The translations under genes were made by a program, and so were the position numbers. Positions 39,281-50,601 of a stretch of DNA of 64,000 nucleotides are shown here, piece by piece (the stretch's first letter is position 1; each line of letters begins with the position of its first letter). The DNA comes from Ziziphus jujuba (Eukaryota > Streptophyta > Magnoliopsida > Rosales > Rhamnaceae), in NCBI RefSeq assembly GCF_031755915.1, contig NC_083382.1, positions 5,208,001 through 5,272,000 on the forward strand. Direction: 5' to 3'. The notes under the pieces are model-generated. The model ran no database searches. It was not told the origin of the DNA and saw nothing but the letters and a program-made list of their open reading frames with translations.

Positions 39281-42088
39281 ATGGCGAAATTCTCGTTAGT
39301 GGGTGATGAAGAAGATGGGGAAGGACCCAGTGATGCGCGACGCAAGAGGCAGAGGACCTCCTCTGCATCTGCATCTGCATCTACCTCTACCTCCAATGGA
39401 GTCGGAATTACCTTTGAAGAGAACCAACCACCTCCTCAACCCTTGCCTTTAACTGTTGACCAACACGAACAAGAAGAGGAAGGGGAAAGCGAAGAAGAAG
39501 AAGAAGATGGTGGGTATGGTGAACAAGAGGCAGAAGAACGAGATCCAGAAGAGGAAATTGAAGAGATTGATCAAGTACCCTTTTCCACACTCAGAGTCGT
39601 TACGCGAAGCAGATCTTCCTCTAACTCCATTGGATTATCTTCAGCTGCTAACCAGGCAGGCTCCATTTCCGTAAAATTGACCGACCCAGATGTCCTTGAT
39701 TGCTCTATTTGCTACGAGCCTTTGGCAATTCCCGTCTTCCAGGTTGGTTAACTGCCCCCGATTTTTTGTTTTTTGGATGGGTATTTTCTGATTGATTTTC
39801 GATTCATTTCGTTGTCCCCATGGGGTTTTGAATTCTGTTCTGTTTTCTGTTTGGAAGCTTTAGATATCAAATTTAGAATTGTGAGAATTTGGTATTGTTT
39901 AATTCTAGTGCTAAGCTAGGCATATTAATTGTTTGTTTTAGTTTTGTGTTTGGAAGATGAGCCACACAAAAATTATTAAAAAAAAAAAAAAAAAAAAAAA
40001 AGACTAAAAATTTCAATAACCACTGGCCTTCTTCGCACTAATGATAAAACGAAAGGTTAATGCAAATTATGCTTCCCAGGTCTGTTGCTAAGTTCATTGT
40101 TGGAAGAATGGATAAAGAATCTCCATGTTTATCGAAGAGTATGAATAGCTTTCCCTTGTTGTGTGTCTCCTAGGGAAGAAAAGGAAACAATGTCAAAAAA
40201 GAGAAAAATTAAAAACAAAACTTTTAAAGACTAGTTTTGAGGATTCATGATGCCAAGGATGTGAATCAGATATTTTGCAGCATCAATTTGATTAACAACT
40301 GAAGTGTGGAGTGATTTTTACCCACTTGATCAGGCTTTACGGTTATTACTGTTTCTAAATTGATTCTAAGATTCTTGAGTCCTTTGATGGTGAATGTTCC
40401 TGATTTTCTCTCCATGTTTTAAACTTTTGAATGTAGGATTTCTCGATTGAATAGCAAGTGCAAATTCTGTAGATTGTTATGCTCCTAGACCATTTAGTTG
40501 TTTCTTGATATTTGTTGAATTTTCTGTGTTTTTATGTATTTAAATTACTAGTTTAGATGCATGTGCTTGTTTAGTAGCTTCTAAAGCATTATCTTACAAA
40601 AATGTCTTCCCTTGGAGTTAAGCTAGCATATAATTAGGTACACAATGAGGGACGGGAGGAGGGTGGAAGTGGAGAGGAGGATTTCTTAGGATAATGTTAT
40701 CTCTGCATCTTATTGAAGCTTTTGTAGCTATGAGATATTCTTTCCTCAAACTCTTTTGCTGCCTATGGGTGATAATGAGGCATTTCTAAGAACTAGAAAG
40801 CTTGGTTAGATTCCAAAATACCATTTCAGCATGGAAATGGTATCAAAATTACTACATGGGTAAAAAATTTTCAATTTGATGCACTTCTTCATGACTAAGC
40901 TCATCAAGGTTTAAGTGTTTCCTGCTATATTCCAGACAGATTGTAGCTCTTCTTGTGGTTTCAGATTGAGCTTGGTTTCTTTTATTGCAGTAACTAGATG
41001 ATAAGTAGGTAGTTATGGTAAGAAAAAATATATATATATGTATATATTATTTACAAAAAATCCATAGAAAAGTAAGGAGAGTGGATACATTGGAGTTTTT
41101 TAGGTGCTTAGCTTTTAAGCTTGATTGTTAAGCTGGAGAATTTATAATTTCAATTTTTATTTCTTAACCCCCTTATAAAAGTATATCGTATAGAGTTTTG
41201 TTATGAAGCACAGCTGAAGTTGGGCATGAGTTATGCTATGGCTGCTCATGGGCTACCCGACAAGTTTGTTGTGTGGCAACCCATGGACCTCTGTAGCAGG
41301 TTTATGCATGCTGAATATGTACGTACATATGATATATTTATGTATATCTACAAATGTAGTCTGATAACTTTCTTTGTTGATGCATGGCTACTTAGTGTGA
41401 GAATGGACATGTGGCTTGCTCTTCTTGCTGCGGCAAGATTGAACATAAATGCCCTTCCTGCTCATGGCCTATTGGCTATAATCGTTGCCGAGCTATAGAA
41501 AAGGTTTTGGAAGCTGTTAGAATATCATGCTCAAACACAAAATATGGTTGCAAAGAATTAGTGAGGTACAGTGATAAAAAAAGCCATGAGAGTACATGCA
41601 TACACTCGCCTTGTTCATGCCCCCATCCGGGTTGCAATGTTGTCTCCTCAGCTGGGAACTTATACCAGCACTTTCGCTGTAAACATGTGGATTGTGCTGT
41701 ACGCTTCCAGTACAACCGCACTTTTAATGTGGCATTAGATGCTAATGAGAGATTTCAGATTCTTCAAGAACAGGATGAGGGTGTCATTTTCTTACTTAAC
41801 AATAGCGCTGAACTTCTTGGGAATTTATTGACGGTTAGTTGTATATGGCACTGCTCATTCAGTGGGTTCTTCTATGATATTGTTGCAAAAAGCCAGGGAA
41901 ACTCTCTTCGATTACAATCTTTCACAGAATGTACTAAGAGACGTTCAAATAGCATCCTGGTCACAACAGGGTTCCTTCTTGTACCTCAAAATTTTCGCAA
42001 TTCTAGCAATGAGCTGAAGTTGGAACTCTGCATATGGAGTAAAGATTCATTTCCAAGAAACTTCCAAAGAAGTATCAATGATCTTTAA
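39281..42088 (+). CDS. SINA-like RING E3 ubiquitin ligase
   Basis: Two exons, join(39281..39742, 41396..42088), 384 residues. Intron 39743-41395 is GT..AG, phase 0. N-terminus (1-100): low-complexity Ser/Ala repeat and an acidic stretch (EEEGESEEEEEDGG). RING finger, residues 141-176: C141, C144, C155, H159, C162, C165, C173, C176, split by the intron after PVFQ. SIAH-type zinc finger follows (about 193-250: ISCSNTKYGCKE, SHESTC, CPHPGCN, LYQHFRCKH). The C-terminal SINA substrate-binding/dimerisation domain (about 255-384) ends SINDL. Order and length fit the plant SINA-like (SINAL) group. Such enzymes transfer ubiquitin from E2 to substrates; the substrate is unknown. The gene appears intact. 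A broken copy of exon 1 occurs at 59170-59535. Start chosen because it is the first ATG after the GAGAGA leader. Confidence 0.95.
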
Positions 42089-42698
42089 CTTATCTCAGTA
42101 ATATCTATGGTTAGAATTATACAGAATGTGACATAAAATTTTTATTATCTATTATGTTTATGATCAGAGCATATATATTTGTAAGTATATCTTTAATGTC
42201 TTAATTATGTCAATTTGCCATGTATAGACTTACAAATGTACCTAGCTTAAAGTGTTTTTGATGAATCCATATTCATGGTCTTAAAAGCTTGAGTAACAAG
42301 ACAATTTTAAAAATTATTATTTCGTGCTAGGATAATTTCCTCAGTTGCACATATATAGTTTTCAATCCCCAATTTATTATATTCATGATCATGAACCAGG
42401 TCAATCATAATAAGTACATATGCCATAGAGCACAATACTCAAGTATAAACAAAACTAAATTTTACCATCTAGTACTTAAAAAACATTTTTCCCGCACTAC
42501 GTTTTTGGTCTTTTACAATATTTTAAATTTACGACCTTTTTATATGTAGATGTGAGAGATTTATCAATTAAATTAATCTCACTTGACCACCATCTAATTT
42601 TATAATTAAGTTGTTAAGTATATATATATATATATATATGTATATATGTACCTCGTACAACATATTAAGAACTTGATCTCCTTTTAAAAAGAAAAATA
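42089..42698. other. Spacer after the SINA-like gene
   Basis: Holds the 3' region of the SINA-like gene (several AATAA-like sites) and a (TA)n run at 42618-42639. No gene recognised. Confidence 0.45.
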
Positions 42699-42885
42699 TT
42701 AATAATTCCTCATGCGGCCACTGTAACAAGCATCCATATGGTCCTTCACTTGATCCAGATCTGTTGGAATGAAAATCCGTCGCCATTCAATCAAACAGTT
42801 TTATGAAATATTAATTATATTGATTTGAAATAAAGATAAATGCATTTACATCAATTTTCCATGTTCTCCCGAGGTCTTTCACCAA

Positions 42886-42916
<31 letters not shown>

Positions 42917-43167
42917 GTATATATTGATATATAATTGGTTTCTTTATAGATGCATCTAATAATATTATAAATATGTACAAGGAAATAAATGAAAGAATAA
43001 TGTTTGAGTTTTGTACCATAGTCAAATTTTATGCTTATGAAGTGCTTTGTACAACCAAAAGTGCATTCGTAAATTGAAGTTGCATAAGCTTCTTCACACT
43101 CTTTTGCACGCCTAAGAAAGCAATTTTTTAAAACTTGAGGTCCATGTTGTGCTTCTTCTAGACCGCA
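42699..43167 (-). pseudogene. Unassigned two-exon Cys-rich protein fragment
   Basis: Minus-strand segments 43017-43167 and 42699-42760 join in frame across a 256-bp intron with GT (43016-43015) and AG (42762-42761), phase 1, and end in TAA (42699-42701). The upstream border is also an AG (43169-43168), so a 5' exon is missing. The 70 residues carry six cysteines (positions 1, 16, 24, 35, 39, 62), with CEEAYATSIYECTFGC, then DLDQVKDHMDAC. The spacing suggests a small disulfide-rich, perhaps secreted, protein. I do not recognise the family. LTR copy 6 begins 40 bp beyond the upstream border (43208), so the missing first exon may lie on the far side (past 45862) or be lost; no signal-peptide exon was found there. 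It could still be chance, but a consistent splice phase plus the cysteine pattern argues for a real remnant. Confidence 0.4.
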
Positions 43168-43207
43168 CTTTCAGCCACCCTTCCCATACAAAAATAAAAG
43201 TCTCTGT

Positions 43208-45856
43208 TGTAACACCCCGTCCCGAACCATGTCGGAATTTTTGCACGTTGATCGAGGTTGACTGTTGACCGTTGATCGAAGGAGTCAAAAGTTGACTTTT
43301 TATTCATGTAAAGTTGAGCTTTGACTCATGCATGGTTGTAAATTGTTCGTTGATACGAGTCTGTAGACTAGCGGCACGTCCGATTTGAACATGTGGTTTG
43401 GAAGTTATGGACCTGTAGAGTTTTTCAAACACCGTATTATTTTAATATTATTTTTAAACGTGTAACGATGTGCCACGTGTGATTTAATGAAGGTGACCAT
43501 GTGTCACCATGTTGAGAAGCCACATGTCAACCACGTGTAATATCATATTATTTTATTTTTATTTTGTGTAATAATATTATTTAATTATTTTTTTATTTTA
43601 TTTTATTTTATTTTCTTTTTTATTTTTATTTTTCTTTTCTTTTTATTTTTCTTTTTCTTTTCTTTTCCCCTCGTGGGAAAACACCTTCTCTTTTCTTTTC
43701 CTTTCCTTCCCTTCTTCTTCCCCGAGCCCGTCAAAAAGCCAGCAGAAATTTTTCCCTCTCTCTCTCTCCTTTGACTCTCTCCCCTGCTCTCTTTGACCGG
43801 CCTTTTGGTCGGATTTCAGTCGCCAGATAGCCACACGCGCCGGTCATCGTTGAAACCTAGCTCGCCGCGACCTCAGCCTCCAATTTTCCCGGCCAGTCGC
43901 TGCCGGACGCCCCTAGATCGGACTGGTGAAATCGTCGGCGGCCGGTTACGTTTTTCCGGCGATTCTCGCCGTTTCCGACCAACCCAGCCCGACCCATACC
44001 TCTATTCCACCATTTTCGATCCCTCTGAGTCCATTTCCGGGGTTAGATTGCCCAAAATCCCCACCGTTTGAGAGATCCCTCAAGTATAAATCCGATCGAA
44101 GCTTTCCGGCCAAATTCCGGCTGCCTCCGGCGGAATTGGGGTCGATGGAGACCGGATTTGTAATCCTCGTCGCTCAAGCTTCGATTCGGTATATTATTCG
44201 ACTATTTTGGATAACGTTTGTGTTTGATCCCCCGGATACCGGATATTATTTGCCCGAATAAAATATTAATTTATTTGACTGTGTGTAAATTGTGTTCTAG
44301 GAGCACCGGTGAGTCATGGAATTGATCCCATGGTGGATCATGGTTTAATTGCGTGCTCCAGGTGAGTAACCCACCTTTAAAAAATATTTTGGGCAATTAA
44401 TTATGTTTAATTGATATTTAAATTATGCTCATGTGGTACAATTTAATTATGGTTTTATTGTGATTTAATTTATTTATTATGCATGAGCAAGGTATATTTT
44501 GGTAATAATTGTACGAGGTTTTAAGTATTATTTTCGGGTATAATTGGGTTAATTATTTTATGAAAATATTTGTTTAAATTGTATAAATTATGCCCGCGGT
44601 ATTTTAATTGTTGAACCTCGTACTACGAGAAAATTATGGTTTTGTTTGTTATCGATGTTTTCGTACCGGTTTGTTAAATAAAAATATGTGGGATGGTAAG
44701 TGTGAAAATTTGGTATATTTCCCACGGTAATTTTGGAAAACGGTACGGTTGGTTTAATAATTATTTTAGACGCACTCATACAGTATTGGTGTTCTGGTGT
44801 ATGTACACGTGGTTTAGCGCTCAAGTATTATGTGGTTTAGCGCGCGAGTATTATGTCTCCCGTGGTTGCCATTGGACCGTGGGCAGGCAAGTTTGATATT
44901 GGCCACAGCCGCCCCTCCCTTGGCGGGGATGACGGTTTCAGCAGACGTACTGTCGGGACGTCGAAGTGCCGTTTGCAAGTTTCTCTCTTTAATCTCCCCG
45001 CCAGTCGGTGCTCAGGACGCTGGGTATTGGAGGGCATCATTGGTATATGGTGTAGTGCGTCAAGTACAAATTTTTCGGATAGAAATTTCAAACCCCAAAG
45101 AGTACAAAATTATTTATTATAATTTATTGTAATTTATTTATATTTGGAGTATTTATTTATTTATTTGTTGTTTATTAAATTATTTGGTCCCTTGGTTTTC
45201 GGGAAGTACGAATATCAGATTTTGTGAAAATGTTTTAAAAGGGGAACATTTCCAACGACAGTGAGGGTTTTGAGAGAAAGTATTACTCCAATTGTTTATT
45301 TATTTATTTATTTAATTATTCGGTATTGATTAATTAAATCCCTTTTATTTGGTATATTATTATATTAAAGGTGTTCAGCAGATAGGGTCACTCACTGAGA
45401 TGATTAGCATCTCACGTTTTTAAATTTCGTTCCCCTAGGTCCAGGTTGAGAGACGTTGATCGTCCGGGGCGAGCCCGACGTCTCAGTTCGTTGCCGAAGT
45501 CCAAGAAGTATTTCTTCCATTTTTCCTCTTCATCTTGTATTGTTTCCGTATCTGTCATTGTATTAATTCATATTTATTTGTATAATGCTCTGTATACTGT
45601 ATTGGACGTGTAGTTATTATCTATACACTGATTTACTGTTGTTTTGAAGTGCTGTAAATTTGTGGAATCAAATTGTAGTATCGTGGGAGGAATAAGGGGA
45701 TGAATATGGAAGTGTGTTTTCAGTGCAGGAAATTTTTGGTTAGTCCTACCCTTAGGGGAGGTGCTGCCGGATTTTCCGTTGGAAGGTTCGGTGGTATTTC
45801 CCTGGGATCAGAGCTTGTCTAGGGTTCCGGGGAGGAATTCTGGACGGGTCCTAACA
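43208..45856 (+). mobile_element. Solo LTR, copy 6
   Basis: Starts TGTAACACCCCGTCCC, ends GGACGGGTCCTAACA, 2649 bp. Perfect 5-bp duplication TCTGT (43203-43207 and 45857-45861). The 3' part carries the subfamily B palindrome GAGACGT..ACGTCTC (45450-45484), while the middle resembles subfamily A, suggesting a mosaic. TC-rich tract at 43600-43790 in place of the GA tract. No coding region. Confidence 0.9.
45450..45484. repeat. Conserved inverted repeat in subfamily B LTRs
   Basis: Arms GAGACGT and ACGTCTC around a 21-base GC-rich loop (starting TGATCGTCCGGGGC). The same segment occurs in copies 2 (about 6863-6897, reversed) and 3 (about 13434-13469, one arm mutated). It could be a hairpin in the transcript or an ACGT-core protein site. 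Confidence 0.6.
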
Positions 45857-45861
45857 TCTGT

Positions 45862-46719
45862 ATTCAAGAAATTTGGGAAGCTTGAAATTATGATCCAATG
45901 AATTGTATTTTTGAGAAAGAAGAAGATCTTGATTTGGAAGGGAAAAGAGAAAGGGAAGATTGCTTGCTTTGATTTCAATTGGAAGAAGTGGAATTGTAAT
46001 TAAGTTCCATTACCATCATCACTATGTTTACATTTACACCAATATTATTGTTTTCCATATTGGAAATTTGTGAAACTGAATATAAACTTCAAAGAGCAAA
46101 ATATATATATATATATATAGTATATATATATATATTAAACATTTAAGTTTAGATACATGGAGGTGTATATATATCTCAAATACACTATATGAAGGGGTTG
46201 TGATTTTTTGTTGTAACATAATGGTTTTGGAGTAAAATTTATTTATTCATGAAACTTGTACCCGTTTATTAGTGTCGTATGATTTATTAAGTGTTATTAA
46301 TTAATATCAGACTTATCTAAGTTCTATGGAGCTTTGGAATTTTTGTCCGACATTTCGCATGGTAAATCATGTTGTAGTAAATAACTAAGTACTTGCGGAA
46401 TAAAATAATTAATAAACAATGAAATATTAACATTGCACCTTACAATGTATAAGAAATTTTAATAGAGTAGACAAGTTCTTATTGAAAACAAACCACACAT
46501 ACATATTAAGTTACAGAAACATTACCCTATCTGCCATAAACCCAAAGCAGAGGTCCAAACCTTATTGAAAATGCATATATAAGTTTCAGCAAATTAAATG
46601 GCATTGCCGAAACTATTTTAAATTGAGAGACAACCTAAGCCCCAAACCAAGCTAGCAGTGGCTTATTATTATTATTCATACGACCAAGACGACCCAGAAG
46701 AAGTACGTAGTTCAAATGA
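45862..46719. other. Spacer between LTR copy 6 and the phospholipase pseudogene
   Basis: AT-rich with (TA)n at 46101-46134. No gene recognised. The first ~150 bp was contiguous with 43207 before copy 6 inserted. Confidence 0.4.
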
Positions 46720-48370
46720 TCAAGGGCAATGATCGATTATATATAATCATCTTCTTCAGCTATATCAAGGTCCTTGAGCACCCACTTTCCATCATCCATT
46801 TGAACCATAGACTTGTTTTCCTTGACCCACCAATTAGCAACCACATATTTTTTCCATCAACTACCAACACATTTTTTCCATCAACTACCTTTGGTCCTGC
46901 AGCTCCATGCAAATAGATCTCCAACTCATGATGGGCCCTTAAATTTAAGAAACTGTTTTTCAAGAATGGTGATGTGGTAGTGTCGATGATCAAATCCTTT
47001 CCAACATGGACGTAAGGGGGCGGAGGAAGATCAGGGACGATGTCCTTTGTATTTCTAACTCTCAAGACGTGAAGGTTTTCTAGCTGGGAGAAAACTTTGG
47101 CGAAACCTTCGTCTCCCAAACGAGGACATGCCAGCACAATTGCTGTGACTGGATAGACCTTGTGTGCTGTGGTACCGGTGGGGTACTTGTTGAATCCATT
47201 GAACACAATATCAGTTGCAGTCAAACTGCTAATGCGGCACCCATGCCGTGTCCTGTCACGGTAATGCTGATATCTTCCTCCTTATTATAATATTGCTTTA
47301 TCAACTCGCCAATTGCCTCTTGAACCTTGATTAATTTATAAATTCAGAATATGCAAATCATTTCGTAATGAATGTCTGGTATATAAATAAATAAATGAAT
47401 AAGACTTAAGATATTGCTAGACATGTATATGTTCATTAAACTTTTATGATACCATTTGATGTAACATATTATTTCTTTATTTTTATTTATTTATTTATTT
47501 TTGTCTGCTGTAAAAAATTAGATCTCGTGGTAACATCATGGATTTTAGGCCAAATATAATATATTATTTCATCGGTTGATAATTTAGTAAATAGATAAGT
47601 GATTTTGATATTAATATGAATAAATAACATAATATCACACCTTTAATAAGTGTAATATTATCGAAAAGTCAAATAGAACTAGATTATATATATATATATA
47701 TTATGTATGTGACAAAAGTTATATATACATATATATAATGGTTTTAATGATGGAGAAAATTTTTTTTTATAATCTCGGATAAAAGAATATATATATATAT
47801 GTATATCTGGTCTCGAGAACTAGTTGAATTGTAGGTAGATCCAGATTCAGTTGTGGTATAATATGAATACCAAACATGGTGAATCTTAGCATTATTATCT
47901 GATCCAAATATATTTGGAGATGACACTAAATCGATTTGTTTATCAATGGCCCGTTCTGCAAGTCGACAGGTTCCCTTCCACGAAATCAAAATATCCCTCC
48001 TTCCTAAAATCTCACTTCCTTGATCAGTAGAAACCGCAACAAAACCGATATAGTTTGAATTCCCTGCAATTCCCATTGGAGTGTTCTCGGTTATCCCGGA
48101 TGTTGATGCATAGATGTATTTCTTAACGGTGTATTTGAATGGATTTCCTTGCTCCAAACCAACCTTGGAGAACAAAGTTGCCTTTGGATAGCGAGGTAGT
48201 CCAACATTCTTAGATGTCACCTCTCCAATGAAGCCGGCCCCTGCAGCTTCAGCTCTTTCACCGTAATAGTGAATGATGTATCGTCGAAGATCGTAGTCGA
48301 GAGGGTCTAAGAGACCCTCCCAATCGTTCTCACCACTTAGACCCCTCCATTTACTTGCTATGCTCTCCAT
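46720..48370 (-). pseudogene. Phospholipase A1-II (DAD1-like lipase) pseudogene
   Basis: Minus strand. Exon 1 is 47807-48370, start MESIASKWRGLSG, containing DPLDYDLRRYIIHYG-like lipase N-terminal sequence and WKGT. Exon 2 runs from 47325 after a normal AG. Family enzymes hydrolyse sn-1 acyl chains with a Ser-Asp-His triad. Here the GxSxG elbow reads GHGMG (about 47239-47253), so the catalytic serine is glycine. The Asp (NTKDIVPDLP) and His (LRAHHELEIYLHG) are present. One base is missing just after the elbow (around 47225-47230), closing the frame. A second frame shift near 46788-46795 separates the C-terminal stretch (KDLDIAEEDD) that ends at 46720. The exon 1 donor is AT (47806-47805) instead of GT, inside a TA-rich run. 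Four independent lesions make this a pseudogene. A TATAAATA promoter remnant lies 95 nt upstream. Confidence 0.85.
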
Positions 48371-48462
48371 TATATTAACTCTTTTCTCACTGAATTCAAT
48401 AATTTTTTTTTTGGACTCTGAAGTGCTTTTTTGCCTTGTTCCCTTTCATTCTTTGGCTCTCC

Positions 48463-48470
48463 TATTTATA
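48463..48470 (-). promoter_or_regulatory. TATA box of the phospholipase pseudogene
   Basis: Minus strand reads TATAAATA, 93-100 nt upstream of the ATG at 48370, well placed for a plant promoter. Confidence 0.5.
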
Positions 48471-49163
48471 GGCAAGAGATTGATTCCATTTTCTTTTGGT
48501 TAGTTAATTGACTAATTGTTTGATCATGGTCAAGAAAACTTGACACGACATCTTCCTATCTCAACGTTATCCCTTTTGCTACATACATACATTTTACTAA
48601 TTAATTACTACAACGTGTTTTTATATTTACAAGCTTATTCATCATGCAATACCTCCCACGATCCCATGTGGAAAAAAAAAAAAAATTTATTTACTGAGAG
48701 GGAACTAAAGTTATAAAAACTTGAACTACCAACCAGGCCCAGCAGGAGTTACTTGTTTTTCAAGACCTCTCTATAATGTTCTATTTATATTTATATATAC
48801 GGTTTAATTGTCAACTCATATTATACTAGATCTAGTTGCGTTAAATAAGAAAGCTTTAGCATTTATAAGATGTTGATTGTATTTAAAGTTTATCATTTAT
48901 ACAATTAAGATGGATCAATTGTGTTGACAACAAAGAAAAAAATGTACCAAAAGGTTAACAACGAAATTGAAATAATGTTCTGCAATGGCTTTGCTTTATG
49001 AATAATATGATATTTCTACAATTCTACTTGGAATTTTGCTATTTGTGTGATGGGTACAAGTAGAACTCACACTGAAATGATAAATATTGATGGGATGCAT
49101 TTAATCATTATTTAGTATTTTATATTAAAAATTTAATATAAAAACGTGAACATTTTAAATTGT

Positions 49164-49197
<34 letters not shown>

Positions 49198-49540
49198 TTT
49201 TATGGATGTTCCCTTATAAATAGTGATAAATAACATTTTTATTAGAATCAAGATCAAATCTTATATTTAATAGTTGGAGGGATGGGATCTCACCCATCAT
49301 CTTACTTTGTTATTATTATCATCATTTTAAAGCATCTCACTTTTTTATTATTATCATTTTAAAGCATATATATCACTGCAACAAATTAATTTAGATTTAA
49401 CAATATGGAATAAGAACATTCAATATTGTTTGTTGTTTGATAACAATTTAAAACAATAGTTCTTGTAAGCTTGTTGTTAAAAGCTTTTAACCGTATTAAT
49501 AACATGTTAAATGTTGTTTTTGTTGTAGTACATATATAAT

Positions 49541-49595
<55 letters not shown>

Positions 49596-50352
49596 TTGTT
49601 TGTAATTGGTACTTTTTAAATGAGATAATAGTCTATCATTAGTTAGATAGAAATGAAGATACAAAAATAAGATAGAAAACTTGGATCACATTAAGCATCC
49701 ACCCTAATTTTTTTTAAAAAAAAAAAAAAACAAAAAAAGAAAACATAATAGAACACGTTATAGTCAAGCACCAAAAGAATAACATATATATATATATATA
49801 TATATAACCAGGCGCGGAGCCAAGGTATTAATGGTGGGGACCAATAGTAAAAAAATAAATAAATAAATAAAAATTTTGCTAATTCAATACTAAAATAAAA
49901 GGAACAAACAAAACTATTAAAATTAAGTTACATAATTTCCTTGAGTATTTTGAATTGTTCATTGTAGATTATATAGAGTGTCAATATGGCGAATATAGTT
50001 TATTTAAATTAGAATAAAAGATTATAAAATTACAAGCTAATCAAAGTAATATTTTATAATTAAGAAATTAATTAGGATACACCTACAAGGAAAGATAATA
50101 AAGACCTAATAAAATAAATAGTGATAATTTTAAAAGTTTCAAAATAGCATAAAATGGGGACAAAAAAAGAAATAAATCTTATTTTAGATTGGCCAGATAA
50201 TATAAAATCATTAAAAAAATTGCCTTTTCTATGATTAATAAACAATTACTTTATAATAATAATAATAATAATAAACTAATAATGCTCTTTATTGTTGTCA
50301 GGAAACAAAGTTTTTTAAGTACACGACCAATGCGAGAGCTCAACTCTAGACA

Positions 50353-50385
<33 letters not shown>

Positions 50386-50601
50386 TATTTATTTTTTGTC
50401 TTTAATTCCATTGCCTTGTCCACCACGTTTTGCTCACGGTTTTTACTCTCATTCTTATCCAATATGTGGCCGCCAGGTTGGCAAAATCTGTCTTCTCCTG
50501 AAAAAATCTCATGCAATTGTTAAACTTTATTCCATAATGATGTAAGCTAGTTTACCTGTGAAAATGGTGAAATGCCTAGTGCACCGAAGGGCCATATATT
50601 A
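48471..50601. other. AT-rich spacer
   Basis: (TA)n at 49544-49586 and (TAA/TTA)n at 50255-50274 and 50354-50384. A possible transposon edge at 49808 (GGCGCGGAGCCAAGG, a motif often seen at ends of plant DNA transposons and related repeats), but no matching second end was found. No gene recognised. Confidence 0.4.

Noticed and set aside
41220..41498. 92-codon plus frame overlapping SINA-like exon 2
   Set aside because: It is in a different frame from the RING exon and crosses its splice acceptor; a shadow frame.
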